From: Prado023 sp963706875
GTDB lineage: Bacteria; Actinomycetota; Actinomycetes; S36-B12; CAIYMF01
NCBI GenBank assembly: GCA_963706875.1
Contig: CAVPNW010000015.1
Location: 1-64,000 of the forward strand
Direction: 5' to 3'
Length of the DNA stretch: 64,000 bases
In this document: positions 1 through 10,508 of the stretch, one piece after another
Layout of the letters: each line of letters begins with the position of its first letter
How positions within the stretch are numbered: position 1 is the stretch's first letter
Position numbers and translations under genes: made by a program
Notes under the pieces: generated by a model
The model's database searches: none
Told to the model about the DNA's origin: nothing
The model's input: only the letters and a program-made list of their open reading frames with translations

Positions 1-3000
1 CCTATGATCGTTCCGCTCGGCGTGATGCGACCGATCTTGTTGCCGGTGACCTCGGTGAACCAGAGGTTCCCGTCGGGACCCCCGACGATGCCCCAGGGCG
101 TGGTCCCGGCTCCAACGGGGTACTCGGTGATCGAGCCGGACGGGGTCACGCGCCCGATGTTGTTGCCGTCCTGCTCGGCGAGCCACCATCCCGTCTGAAG
201 CCCAAGGTGATCCAGCGCGGGTGGCTGTTGGCGGTTGGGATCGGGTACTCGGTGATCGTCCCGGACGGCGTCGAACGTCCGATCTTGTTGCCGGCGTACT
301 CGGTGAACCAGACGTTGCCGTCGGCACCCTGCGTCACGTCGGCAGGGTTGCTCGCAGACGTAAGCGCCGGGAACTCCTGGGCAGCCCCGATCGCAGGCGT
401 GCCCTGCTTCGTCCCCAGGTTCCAGACGCTCGCCTGCGAGGTCAGCACCGTGATCGTCGCGATCCCCAGGTTCAGCGTCCGCGATGTGACGCACGGATCC
501 GGGCGTGGCGTCCCCGAGGTTCGGCGAACACAGCGGGATCGGGGCGTTGTTGCGGAAGATGACGACGTCGTTGGCGGTGAGGATGAGCGGGTTGCCGCTG
601 ACATCCATCGAGAGCGTCAGCGAGATCGGGTCGTTCACGCTGCCCGGGGGCGCGCTGATGGTGAGCGCCTGGCCCATGAACGAATAGCCCGAAGGCGCCG
701 GCCCCGGCCCGTTCGACGTGATGCTCACCGGGCCGCCGTTCGGCGATGTCAGGTTGGCGTTGACGTTCGGCCCGGTCGGCGGCCCGCCGAGTGGGTTGTT
801 CGTCATCGATGCCGCCGTTGGACGGGCTCCCGACCCAGGTGATCGGCCCGGTGTAGCCCGTGTCAACCGTCCAGTTCGCCTGGCGCCGGCGAGGGGTCGT
901 AGGTACCAAGAAGTCCTTCGCGCGCACGTCGAACGTGTGCGGCGCGTTGGAGAGACCGACACGCGTGTCCGGCGAGGTGCACACGCCCCAAGGCCCGCCG
1001 TCCAGCCGACACTCGAAGGTCGCGCCGGGACTCGGACTCGAGAACTGGAAGGCGGTGCTCGCCGCGTTGTGGGTGCCGGACGGCGCGGATGTGATGTACG
1101 TCTCCGGCGGGAGCGGCGAAGAGTAGGTCGGCGCGGGCGTGTTGACGTCGCCGAGCAGGACGTCGACGTCGAGCGGGTTGACGGTGATGTCACCGGCGAC
1201 GCTGGCCTGGTCCCCGCGATAGCTGAGACCGGCGTAGGCGGGGTCGGTCGGGGCGGGCAGACCGCCGACCGTGCCGGTCAGGCCGCTCTGGCGGATCAGG
1301 TCCGCAAGACCCGGCGAGCGAGTCGTCCCGCACGGAACGTGACGGGGCGTTGCCTTCACTGAGGTTGGGGTAACGCTCGGAGACCTCGAAGGGGAACGCG
1401 TGTTGCCGTCCTTGATGACCGTTCCGCGCCGATCACCTGGAACGGCCGCCGCCGGTCACCTGCGCCGGCGTCGGGACCTTCACGGCGTCTGCGTCGGTCG
1501 AGGGGCCGGTGTACTTGTTGTACGGCTTGGCGGAGGAAGAGCACGCCGACAGCGCGACGCGGTCGGGGTTGTTGGCATCGGACTGCACAGTCGCCTTGGC
1601 GATCCGCACCCGCCCGTCCTTCGTGATCGCCGGCGCGATCCGCAGACTGCCGGTGAGCCGAACCCCCGGGATGTAGTTCTGCACCGCGCCGCTGACGAGT
1701 CGGCGACAGGTGAAGATCCCGGCGGGGAAGTCCTCGCCCTCGATCAGCCCGGGCAGCTTGAAGATGTCCTGGTCGATGACCCGCAGGATCGAGTTGATCT
1801 TCGTTGCGAGGTTGACGGTGACGTCGATGCCGACGTTCTTCCCCGGGATGTTCCCGAACAGGTTCGCCTGGCCGCCGGAGAAGCCGGTCGTCACATCCTG
1901 GGAACCCTGCGCGGTCGTAGACCACCAGCGCGTCGCGGTACCGGTGCTCATGTTCACCGACACGCCGCCCGGTGCCACGCCAAGACTCAGCGCGTTCGTG
2001 CCAGGACGGTGTCGCCGGCGACGAACTCGAGCCGGTCGGCGCGGACCCCGTCGGGAACGGGACGATACGGGTTGGGACCGATCCAGTCGTTGTTGCCGAT
2101 CATGCCGCCCGCCTGAATCGCGCTCGGCGAATCGACGCCCGGAAGGATCGGCACGCTTCACGCCACTTGCCGCACCGCACCGACGTGGAAACGACCAGGC
2201 CGGAGGCCCGTTCCCTGCGCCGAAGCCGTAATCCGCGGGCGAGCCGTAATACAGCGCCTTGTAGTCCGGACCGGCCGCCGAGATCGCCGGAGTTGAACCC
2301 GCGCCCGTGACCAGTCCCCGCAGCCCGGCTTGAGGCTGTCCGCCCAGGGCTGGAGCAGCCCGGCGAGCGGCGCGCCTGGCCGGTACTCCGCCTTGGCCGC
2401 ATTCGCATCAGACCGCGTGGTCGGGTCGGTGATGTCCGGGTTCCACAGCAGCGGCACCGCCGACGTCGTCAGCGTCTTGTTGCCCGGCAGAATCTTCAGG
2501 TTCACGTTGCCCAGCGCGCCACCGTCATAGGTGTCGCTGAACTCGACGACCGCCGCCAGCGCGCCGCCGAGCGCGACCTGCCGCGTCCCGAGCGACGGAC
2601 CGAGTCACATTCGCCGACGGAATCGAGCGCTGATTCAGCGCCGTCCCCTGTGCCAGGCAATTCTGACTGAGCGCTGATTGCGTCGGCGTGCCGCCGACCG
2701 TCGGGCGCGGGTTCTGCCCAGTTTCCTCCGAGCACGGGTTGCGCAGGCGAATCGTGACCGGAAGCTTGAAGTTCACCAGCGCCGCCTTGCGCAGGAACGA
2801 GCGCCTGCGCACGACGCCGGGGTTGCGCTTCACCGCTGCGCGCAACTGCCGCCGCACACGCGCACGCTTCTTCGCGGCGGCCCGCTGCTTGCTCTTTGCG
2901 GACGCGGCGGACGCCGTGTCAACCGCGGTGCCGACAAGCGGCGTACCGCACAACATCAACGCTGCAACCAACAGAGCAATGCAGCGCAAGCTGCGCTGGA

Positions 3001-3019
3001 CCGAATCCCCACAAAGCAC
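1..3019 (-). pseudogene. Secreted Vgb-like beta-propeller protein, multiply frameshifted and cut by window start
   Basis: One long leftward gene is spread over several frames. The N-terminus (from about 3019, a GTG directly after GGAG) has a signal peptide ending near TASA and a Lys/Arg-rich stretch. Its middle (about 1430-2500) is recognisable coding with no family I can name. From about 1130 to 800 there is a bacterial Ig-like segment of the type FQFSSPSPGATFECRLDGG. The C-terminal part (positions 1-450) is repeated blades with the motifs DGNxWFTE, GNKIGR and TPSGTITEYP. These are the signature of the virginiamycin B lyase/NHL-like propeller family. At least five frame changes occur (near 200, 500, 790, 1400, 2160 and 2520). 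No enzyme activity should be assumed, because many secreted soil-actinobacterial proteins use these blades structurally. The C-terminus lies outside the window. I expect a single large exported protein with sequencing indels, but a true pseudogene cannot be excluded. Confidence 0.6.
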
Positions 3020-3338
3020 CTCCGACAAAGGGCTCCTCCTCCAACGCCCTAGAGAACTAAGCCCCGAACCTACCAGAAAAAGGGGGATGGACGCCACTTG
3101 CGGGTTTTCGCGGCCGTTTGCGACCGCGGGAAACACGGATGCCAGCATCCGCAAGCGCGTCGAAGTCCGTGCACGTACTGCGTTGACCTGGTCGCCCGGT
3201 ACGACGGCACCTGATCCTGGACGACGACCTCCACACAGCACGCCCGGCAATTCCTGTTCGTTGCCGCTGCTGCGATAGGAGTCTCGGTCGGGGCAGGCCG
3301 TGTCGCGCGAGCTGCACTCGACCGCCGCTGGGGCGTCT

Positions 3339-3755
3339 TCAAACAGCTGGGCTGTCCGGGCCGGCGGGAGCAGACTCATGGCCAACAAGCTTCGCGACAT
3401 AATCGGAGAAGCCGCGAGGCAAGCCCTCTCGCTGGTCGTTCGTGTCGAAGACTTCGCGCCAAACCCGGTACGCCTCCGGCTTTGCGCGAAGCCAGTCGGA
3501 AAAGAGGACGCCGAGATAGTCGGCCTCAGTTTCGCTGAGGAGACCAAGGCTCCGCGCGTTGTAGATCGAGGACAACGTCACCACAATGTGGTGCACAACC
3601 CGACGGAGCTTGGGGTTCACTTCGACTGGGTCGGGCCGACCCCTGGGCTCCCAGATTGTCTCGTACTGGCTGTCACCAGGCCGCCTCGAAGCTGCGAACG
3701 GGCTCATACCGAGACGACGCACTCGCCGAGCTGAACGTCCTGGCGCATCATCCAC
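3339..3755 (-). CDS. Hypothetical protein
   Basis: A 138-residue protein I do not recognise. From about residue 45 the composition is plainly protein-like: VNPKLRRVVHHIVVTLSSIYN, then SETEADYLGVLFSDWLR, then EAYRVWREVF. This suggests a small soluble, mostly helical domain. The first 40 residues are Arg-rich and less convincing, so the true start may be internal or the 5' end may be shifted by an indel. It lies between a secreted propeller gene and a subtilase gene, all leftward, with 319 bp upstream of the former and 272 bp downstream of the latter in which I see no gene. Confidence 0.45.
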   Translation of the reverse strand: MDDAPGRSARRVRRLGMSPFAASRRPGDSQYETIWEPRGRPDPVEVNPKLRRVVHHIVVTLSSIYNARSLGLLSETEADYLGVLFSDWLRAKPEAYRVWREVFDTNDQREGLPRGFSDYVAKLVGHESAPAGPDSPAV

Positions 3756-4027
3756 CCGAGCACGCCGCCACCCGCCAGATCCGCGGCGAACAACGCCGCT
3801 GAAGCTGTCACACAGCCACCGAGCGGATCGTATGGGCGCCGAGAGGACGGGGCCGCTACCAACTCCAGGCGCTGATTCCGTCTGGAGCTCGCTCTTGCCT
3901 CATGACCAAGGAGAGCCCGGTGCCACCGACGGCGATCCCAACCCGTTGCCTTCCATCGGCGACCGCAGAACTCGAGGCCCCCGACCCCTTCAGGCCCGCA
4001 GAGCGGGTCGTGCAGGATCTGTCGGCC

Positions 4028-5680
4028 TCAGCGGCGTCGTGTCAGCGTCAGGCGGTACGTCGATCGTGGTGGTGAGAGGGGCGCGAGGTCTTTCCCGACG
4101 GTTCCCTGTTCGCCGGCGACGGTCCAGGCTGGCGCGAAGACTGCGACGTAGTAGGTGCCGGTGCGGGTCGCGCGGTAGCTGACGCGCGGGTTCTGGGTGA
4201 AACCGGCACTGCGAAGTTCACTACTTGGCGAGGGCAGTCGCATGTCGAAGTCGCCTGTTCTGGTGCTCCAGATCGACGCGTAGAGCACAGCGCTGGCGTT
4301 GGCGTTGCTGACGCTCGCGCGGAGCAGGTCGCCGCGTCGCAGGTACACCTTGAACGCGTCCTGGGGGTCTTTGCCGGGGCTCACCGAACCGCGGGTCGTG
4401 GTGAGGCGGGTTCGTCGCAGGTAGGTCGGGAAGGACGTCGGCCGGCGCTTGAGCCAGTAGACGTTGTCGTTGACTTCGTACGGGTCGGCTGTGGCGGCTG
4501 TCGCAGTGAGCCCCGCGCCGACATCAAGGAGTCCAAAGCCGGTGGCGACGTCGAAGCCGCTCGTGCTCATGTTCGTCGAAGATGAGCGCCGGACAAGGTC
4601 GTACAGACCTGCCGTCGTCAAGCGTGGCCGGGCCGCCGCGATCAACGCGACGGCACCCGCAACGGCGGCAGCCGAGAACGAGGTGCCCGACGCGCGGGCG
4701 TAGCCACTCAGGCAGATCGACCGTGGGGCCGGTAGGACGAGGTCGGCGCCCGGTGCCATCAGGTCCAGCCACGGCCCGGTATTCGAGAACTCATCGCGCG
4801 CTGCAGCGGTGCCCGCCGAGCCCACCGTCAGGGCATGGGCGAGCGTGCCGGGGAACACCGTCTCGTTCTCACCCTCGTTCCCGGCCGGCACAACCGTGAT
4901 CACGCCTTCGCTGAATGCGGCGCTGAGGGCGAGCCCAACGGACGTGACGGTGCCCTCAGACACCTGCGACAGCGGCTGCGAGGACGGCAGAACCGCGACG
5001 CGCGCGTTGCGCGCAACCGCGATCTCAAGTCCCTTGACGATCGTCGCCGGCGTCGCCAGCAGACTCGCGGTCGCGATCCGCACGGGCAGGACCGGACTGG
5101 TCGGGGAGATCCCGGCAACCAGCCCGGCCGCGCCCGCAGCAGCTGCCGCAACCTGCGTACCGTGACCGTCATCGTCGGGAAGCGCGGGCAAGCGTTCCGT
5201 GATCGCATTCGACGCCTCCAGCACACGGCCTGCGAGTTCCGGCACCGTCGGGTCGACCCCGGTATCCAACACGGCGACCGGTCGCGTCGTGGCCGGCAAC
5301 GGGCGACTGCGCGCGTTCGCCGCGCCAGCCGCCTGCAGCAGCGGCGACGTCGGCGTGTCAACGCACGTCCCAGCAATCGACGCCCGCGGCACCGGCGAGT
5401 TCGGCTGCGCGCCCCCAACGCCGCGAAGCCCCGAAAGGCGCTCCGAATAGCCAACAGCCGAGTCACCCGGAGGAACCGGAAGCGTGAAGAACCCGAGACC
5501 GCCGATCCTCGCGACCGGGTGCGCGCCAGCCGGCAGTCGCTCACCATCACGCGCCGCAACCAGCACTTCTGACGTCGACGCCGCCGCCACGACCGGCGCG
5601 AGCACCCCAACGGCGCCGACGACCGCGACCACCAACGACACGCGACCGACGCGTCTCACGCTCCAGGCCACCAAACCCAC
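4028..5680 (-). CDS. Secreted subtilisin-like serine protease (S8 family)
   Basis: A 550-residue exported peptidase that reads through without frameshift. Residues 1-34 form a signal peptide (Arg-rich start, Val/Ala-rich core, AAAS at the end). The catalytic triad is visible: Asp139 in AVLDTGVD, His173 in DDDGHGTQVA and Ser334 in SGTSFSAAAVAG. The oxyanion Asn is at 268 in PAGNEG. The domain from about 400 to 550 is beta-rich and ends in an Arg-rich tail; it resembles the C-terminal PPC-like sandwich domains of secreted subtilases. No clear I9 propeptide is seen, but residues 35-110 would fill that role. It probably degrades extracellular protein. It sits alone, with no obvious partner gene. 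Confidence 0.85.
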   Translation of the reverse strand: MGLVAWSVRRVGRVSLVVAVVGAVGVLAPVVAAASTSEVLVAARDGERLPAGAHPVARIGGLGFFTLPVPPGDSAVGYSERLSGLRGVGGAQPNSPVPRASIAGTCVDTPTSPLLQAAGAANARSRPLPATTRPVAVLDTGVDPTVPELAGRVLEASNAITERLPALPDDDGHGTQVAAAAAGAAGLVAGISPTSPVLPVRIATASLLATPATIVKGLEIAVARNARVAVLPSSQPLSQVSEGTVTSVGLALSAAFSEGVITVVPAGNEGENETVFPGTLAHALTVGSAGTAAARDEFSNTGPWLDLMAPGADLVLPAPRSICLSGYARASGTSFSAAAVAGAVALIAAARPRLTTAGLYDLVRRSSSTNMSTSGFDVATGFGLLDVGAGLTATAATADPYEVNDNVYWLKRRPTSFPTYLRRTRLTTTRGSVSPGKDPQDAFKVYLRRGDLLRASVSNANASAVLYASIWSTRTGDFDMRLPSPSSELRSAGFTQNPRVSYRATRTGTYYVAVFAPAWTVAGEQGTVGKDLAPLSPPRSTYRLTLTRRR

Positions 5681-6013
5681 GTGCCAGCAACGAACCGTCC
5701 GGTCCGACGTCGCTCGATCACGCCCACAGCAACCTCGCGTTTCACGTCACTCTGGCTCTCCGCGTCGCACACAACATGTTCGGGATCCCAAACACGCCCA
5801 AACCATTCAACAACACGCTACCTCGGCACGGGACCAGCTCGCGCCGGCAGACCAGGATCACGAGACACGCGCCGCACACCAACGTCCTACTACGACGCGC
5901 AACTCACGTTGACCCACCGGTAGCGCCCTACCGACATGAGCGCGACCGCCCCCCGGACAGGCTCGACGCTCGCAGCGCGGCTACTGCTTCTCGTCCCTTG
6001 CGGGAGCAGGCGC
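5681..6013. other. Intergenic stretch without a recognisable gene
   Basis: About 330 bp between the start of the subtilase gene and the next leftward coding debris. Open frames on both strands are short and Arg/Thr-rich, as expected by chance at this GC content. I see no tRNA, no strong hairpin and no clear promoter. It should contain the subtilase promoter on the minus strand. Confidence 0.4.
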
Positions 6014-6382
6014 CTACTGCGTGGGGGGTTGTGTGGACGCCAGGTTGGGTGGGGGGACCGGGTCATAGGCGGGCGGGGCGGTGGAGGTGATCGCGCAGTT
6101 CGGAGTGGGCGGCGGCGCTGGGACCTCGGTGATGCCCTCACCGGGACAGCTGACGACCTCGTACACGCCGCGTTCCGGTGTCGGCGAGCCCGAGCCGCTG
6201 CACGCTGTCGCGGCCCGGGCAGCCCGGCGGCCTCGCTCGTAGCGGCGCTGTGGAGAGCCCGTAGCGCCACGGCGATCGCCGCTGCGTTGACAGCAGAGTT
6301 CTCCCAGCAGCCGCTTGCTTCGCCGCCGAGCCGGCAGGCCGATACCACGCCAGGCGCCCGCACTGAAGAACGCGAAGTTCAC
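6014..6382 (-). CDS. Hypothetical protein with proline-rich C-terminus
   Basis: The C-terminal 50 residues look like real coding: VYEVVSCPGEGITEVPAPPP, followed by a Pro/Thr-rich tail. The N-terminal part is Arg-rich and looks out of frame. It is probably the 3' end of a longer secreted protein whose upstream part is the separate leftward frame at 6440-7010. The function is unknown. Confidence 0.3.
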   Translation of the reverse strand: MNFAFFSAGAWRGIGLPARRRSKRLLGELCCQRSGDRRGATGSPQRRYERGRRAARAATACSGSGSPTPERGVYEVVSCPGEGITEVPAPPPTPNCAITSTAPPAYDPVPPPNLASTQPPTQ

Positions 6383-6439
6383 CGCTGACCCACTTCGAGC
6401 CGGCGAGCTGAGGCCTCGGCGTCGAGGTTACCACGAGTG

Positions 6440-7010
6440 TCATGCAGCGGCAGAACGGCGCGCGTCGCCGCTCGGAGTCCGCATCTCGACGACGCGGCAC
6501 GCTCCCACGAGACCGCGTATTGGCGGGCAGTTGAGGCCCGTCACCAGGAAGCTGATCTGCTGGGCGGAGCGGTCGCTGATCCGGCCCAGCCGCGTCTCGG
6601 TCTGCGAGATGCCGGTGAGACCGTTGAAGACGTAGGCGGACGATCGAGCCCGAGGCGGGTAGTGTCGCCCCACAGCCGCTCGCAACGCCGGGGAGGCGCC
6701 TGGAGCGCTGCGGTTCGTCGTCGACCCGCACGGCGGGTCCACGAGTCCCACCTCCTGGGCACAGCGCGTCGTCGGAACGCCGGGGAGTCGCGTGGAGGGT
6801 TGCGAGCGTGGCGCGGTCAGCGTCTTGGTGTAGACGACGGGGTTGGCGTCCTTGCCCGTGCCGGGGACTCGCGTGTCCAGGCGATCCGCCCGCGCCACAG
6901 CGTCGGTCCCACGTCGTTGCGCGTGCCGTCGTTGGCGTTGCGCACCGGACGCTCGCCGGTCGCGACCGCCAGGGAAAGCACGAACAGCTCACCTGCACGA
7001 ACGCGGCGAC
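6440..7010 (-). pseudogene. Fragment of an unidentified protein, frameshifted
   Basis: Two frame segments with believable protein sequence. The upstream one includes GELFVLSLAVATGERPV, GPTLWRADRLDTRVP and KDANPVVYTKTLTAP. The downstream one includes AYVFNGLTGISQTETRLG and ISFLVTGLNCPP. The Cys/Pro/Thr content suggests an exported protein. I do not recognise the family. It directly abuts the 3' end of the cyclase/AAA remnant, and the switch between the two occurs near 7010-7030. The region may therefore be rearranged as well as frameshifted. Confidence 0.3.
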
Positions 7011-7029
7011 CCCATCAGCGTCCAGCCGC

Positions 7030-8080
7030 GGACGGCGTCGCGACCCGGTCCGCGTGACGCTGATCGTCCGGATACCCCGGCGAACGGTCCGGGAATCGAG
7101 GTCCTCGTTCGCCACGATCAGCAGCGCTGGCAGACGAACTGCGCACCAGCTGCATCGGCGCCTGCGAGTCGGCCTGGCCGCCCAATGGACGTCATCGAGC
7201 ACCAGCACGACGGGGCGCTGCGCAGCCTCCATCGACAGCCAGTCGACCAGTCCCTCGAAGATCGCCAGCGCCTCGATGTCCCCGTCGAGCGGCTTCTCCA
7301 CTCGGTGCCAGACGCGCACACCCGGCGCAGCGCGGCACCCGCGTCGCGCGGGCCACGACGCTCAGGTAGCCAGCGCCTCGGCGAACGGCTGGAAGGCGAC
7401 CGCCAGATCCTCATCCACCCGGCCGAACAGCACCAGCGCGCCCCGCTCGTGAGCGCGAACCGACGTCTCCTGCGCCAGCCGCGTCTTCCCCGCCCCGGCT
7501 CACCACCGAGCAGCGCCACACGCACGCCATCGGCGGCCTCCCGCACAGCCCGAGACGCTCGGCCTGCACCCACTCCTGAACGATCGTCCCGCAGGCGCAC
7601 CGAGCCGCGGGCACGGCGGTCGCCACACCACCCGGCTGCGCGACGGTCGCCGCCGACCTCCCCGTGACCGCAACCGGCTGCGGCAGGCCCTTCAGCTCGA
7701 TCGGTCGCAGCGACGTGTACGCATGACCGCCGCGCGAGCCGACGACCGCGCGGACCGTCTCCGTCGCCAGCACTTGCCTCGGCGCCGCCGCCGCGCACAA
7801 CCGGGCCGCCTCGACGACCGCGGTGCCCTGACAGTCACCGTCCTCGTCGATCATCACATCACCCAGCGCGACCCCACCAGCGGCAGCCCATCCTCACCGC
7901 GCCGCTCGACGAGCTCGATCGCCTGCTGCACCCACGGCAACGGCGACAGCGAACAGGCGAAGACCGGGCACCCACCGAAGTCTGCCCCCGCTGGCACTCG
8001 CGCACATCCGTACGGGCCCCGGGAACAGCACGGACCAGCCGCAGCCGACAAGGACGCGTCCAGCCTCCCGCTTCCCATGC
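7030..8080 (-). pseudogene. Class III cyclase-AAA ATPase regulator, frameshifted remnant
   Basis: The upstream half (8000-7650) matches the end of a class III adenylate/guanylate cyclase homology domain: AIELVERRGEDGLPLVG, then the GTAVVEAARLCAAA block, then SLRPIELKGLPQPVAV. The following frames encode an ATPase core. A Walker A motif GEPGxGKTRLAQ needs one missing base restored near 7490. A Walker B segment VVLVLDDVHWA is near 7200, and LLIVANEDLDS follows. This is the architecture of actinobacterial cyclase/AAA/TPR or LuxR regulators, normally over 900 residues. Here the cyclase N-terminus and everything after the ATPase are missing, so it is a remnant even after correcting indels. Confidence 0.5.
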
Positions 8081-8242
8081 AAAGGGAGCGCCCAGGCTTG
8101 GTCCGTGGTCCTGCCGGGCGTCGGCCTCTTGCGGCAGTACCTAGCTGCGGTCGGCGATCCGTCGCGCGAGGCGCTTCACCGCTAGGCCCTGCGCTTCCGT
8201 CAGGTCAAGCGCGCGGAGCCCGCTCCTGCTCCTCGTCCGGAC

Positions 8243-8491
8243 CTAGGGCACTTCCGGGGGCCGGAGCAGATCGGGGATCGGCGCGCGGCCGTCCCAGGGT
8301 TCCTCGGGCTCGATGACGCTGACGACCTCGGTCGGGTTGATGCCGACGCCGTGGCCGTACACGTCGGTGAACCGAACGATGACCACGTCCCTGGCGTTGA
8401 GCGCGGCGAGGACGGTGGTGAGGTCGCCTTGGACGCGGTGCGTCTCGCCGTTGTCCATGGCGATATGCGAGTAGGGGCCTGTGTATGACAT
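8243..8491 (-). CDS. Small uncharacterised protein
   Basis: An 82-residue protein starting MSYTGPYSHIAMDNGETH and ending in a DLLRPPEVP tail. The middle, TTVLAALNARDVVIVRFTDV, resembles a short alpha/beta unit. It has no signal peptide, membrane segment or motif that I can assign. The start was chosen at 8491 because upstream sequence in this frame is Arg-rich noise. It lies alone between debris on both sides. Confidence 0.5.
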   Translation of the reverse strand: MSYTGPYSHIAMDNGETHRVQGDLTTVLAALNARDVVIVRFTDVYGHGVGINPTEVVSVIEPEEPWDGRAPIPDLLRPPEVP

Positions 8492-8579
8492 CGCGGCCAG
8501 CGTAGCCGCGGCCTCACGGCAGGGAACCGAGATGGGGCGCCCTCGGTCCGGACCGGAAAGCGCCCCATCCCCAGCTAGG

Positions 8580-8996
8580 TCATGAGCCTTGCGTGCACGC
8601 CACTGATCGGCGCGCCGCTCGTGGCAGCGAACCGTGGTTTGCCGCAGACAGTCCTTCGTCCAGGGGAGGGACGTGCTGGGCGCAGCAGATCTCCGTACGC
8701 GTGCCGGTGCACACGCTGTCCTCGCCCTCGTTGGCGACCGCCAGGTCGAGGACCGTATCGGCGTCGAACCGGCCGAGCGCCATGGCAGACGGGTGGTCGC
8801 CGGCCGTCGAAGCAACCCCGTGAAGGGGTCGTAGGCGCCTCGGGCACCGGGTTGGCAACTTGGCCGACGAGGCCTGCCGCGCGAATCGCTGCGAACGACG
8901 ACGCCGGCGGCGCGAGCGTGGCCGTTGGGTGCCGCGCTGACCCGCGCCAGTGCTGGCGAGGGCTGGGACACAGCAGATGCAAGCGCGTTTCGGCAC
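8580..8996 (-). pseudogene. Remnant with an FG-GAP/VCBS-like repeat
   Basis: One minus-strand frame contains AMALGRFDADTVLDLAVANEG, the pattern of an FG-GAP/VCBS blade (phi-x-x-G-D-hydrophobic, then DLAVAN). It is followed by a Cys-containing segment SVCTGTRTEICC. Flanking frames give GLVGQVANPVPEAPTTPSRG. It looks like a short piece of an exported beta-propeller protein broken by indels. The evidence is limited to this one motif. Confidence 0.25.
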
Positions 8997-9034
8997 TCGT
9001 GGGCCCTCAGCTTGATCTGCCAGAGTGCGGCTTC

Positions 9035-10435
9035 ATGAGCGCCGAGGGGATGACCGTCACATTCTTGGGTGCGGCCGAGACGGTGACCGGCTCGCGCTTT
9101 CTCTGTGAGAGCGGAGGTCATCGTGTCCTCGTGGACTGTGGGCTGTTCCAGGGAATCAAGCGGCTGCGTGAGCTGAACTGGTCCCCGTTCCCCGTCGATC
9201 CCGCCTCGATCGACGCGGTGGTGCTCACCCACGCTCACATCGACCACTCTGGGTACCTCCCGGCGCTGGTCCGCGATGGCTTCGCCGGCGACATCTGGTG
9301 CACACCGGGCACCGCCGCGCTCGCCCGCGTGCTGCTGCTGGACTCGGCTCATCTTCACGAGGAGGGGGCACGCATCGCCAACAAGCGCAGGTCGAGCCGT
9401 CACAAGCCGGCGTTGCCGCTGTACACCACCTACGACGCCGAGCAGTGCCTGAAGCACCTGCACCCCACGCCGGCAGGTGCCGCGTTCACGCCGGCGCCGG
9501 GCATCGACGCGCTGTTCACGCCAAACGGGCACATCCTCGGCTCGGCGTCGGTTCGCCTCGACGACGGCCGGGCATCGGTCAGCTTCACCGGCGACGTGGG
9601 ACGCCCCGACGACCCGATCATGCGGCCGCCCGAGCCATTGCCGGCCGCCGACCACGTCGTCACGGAGTCAACCTACGCGAACCGATCGCATGGCGACGCT
9701 GATCCGTCCGACGAGCTTGAGGCCGCCGTCAACCGCACCATGCAGAGGGGCGGCGTCCTGCTGCTGCCGGTGTTTGCCGTCGGGCGCGCCCAGGCGGTCC
9801 TGCACCTGCTGACCGACCTGAAGCTGGCGGGCCGCATCCCCGACGTCCCGATGTACCTCAACAGTCCCATGGCGGTCGAGGCCACCGACCTGTTCCTCGA
9901 GCTGCGCGACGAACACAAGCTCTCTGAAGAGCAGTGCCGCCAGATGCGCGACGGCGTCACGTTCGTGCGCACCGTCGAGGAATCAAAGGAGCTCAACACG
10001 CTGCACGGGCCGATGATCGTCCTGGCCGCCAGCGGCATGGCGACTGGTGGACGAGTCCTCCACCACCTCGAGCAACTCCTTCCGGACCAGCGCAACACCG
10101 TGCTGTTCACCGGCTACCAAGCCGAGGGCACCCGCGGCTACGCCATGGTCAACGGGGCCACCCGTATCAAGATCTGGGGGCAGTACATCCCGATCCGTGC
10201 CGAGGTCCTGCAGATCGACAGCCTGTCCGCCCACGCCGACGGCGACGAACTCGTCGCCTGGCTCTCACAGACCCCGGCGCCCCGCTGGGGAGCCAGCGTC
10301 GTGCACGGCGAGGTCGCCGCCACCGACGCGTTCCGGCTCCGACTTCGCGACGAGCTGCACTGGGACGCCCAGGTCCCCGCCCTCTTGGACGCCGTCCACC
10401 TCCCCGATGGCCTGAAACGCCACGACTCGAGGTAG
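9035..10435 (+). CDS. Beta-CASP metallo-beta-lactamase-fold hydrolase (RNA-processing type)
   Basis: A 466-residue intact protein. Motif 2 of the metallo-beta-lactamase fold is THAHIDHSG (residues about 68-76). Further metal-binding motifs follow: NGHILGSAS near 165 and SFTGDVGR near 188. The beta-CASP region contains the PVFAVGRAQ, LNSPMA and AASGMATGGR motifs. A SLSAHADGDEL motif precedes the C-terminus, where an HGE completes the metal site. This is the domain order of the YsfA/CPSF73-like family often annotated as an RNA-specificity or exonuclease factor. The substrate in bacteria is usually RNA, but this copy has not been tested. ATG 9035 was chosen; ATG 9050, five codons later, is an alternative with GAGGGG close upstream. 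It converges on the PRTase gene. Confidence 0.85.
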   Translation: MSAEGMTVTFLGAAETVTGSRFLCESGGHRVLVDCGLFQGIKRLRELNWSPFPVDPASIDAVVLTHAHIDHSGYLPALVRDGFAGDIWCTPGTAALARVLLLDSAHLHEEGARIANKRRSSRHKPALPLYTTYDAEQCLKHLHPTPAGAAFTPAPGIDALFTPNGHILGSASVRLDDGRASVSFTGDVGRPDDPIMRPPEPLPAADHVVTESTYANRSHGDADPSDELEAAVNRTMQRGGVLLLPVFAVGRAQAVLHLLTDLKLAGRIPDVPMYLNSPMAVEATDLFLELRDEHKLSEEQCRQMRDGVTFVRTVEESKELNTLHGPMIVLAASGMATGGRVLHHLEQLLPDQRNTVLFTGYQAEGTRGYAMVNGATRIKIWGQYIPIRAEVLQIDSLSAHADGDELVAWLSQTPAPRWGASVVHGEVAATDAFRLRLRDELHWDAQVPALLDAVHLPDGLKRHDSR

Positions 10436-10508
10436 GAAGAGGCCGGGTACCCGGAACCGCTGGACCTGAGATACGGGGGGACCCGCCGGTGCTGCTCCCG
10501 CTTCCCGT

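Noticed and set aside
1..3019. Streptogramin-lyase resistance gene
   Set aside because: Vgb-type blades occur in many secreted structural proteins; the large unrelated N-terminal part and Ig-like segment argue against a dedicated lyase.
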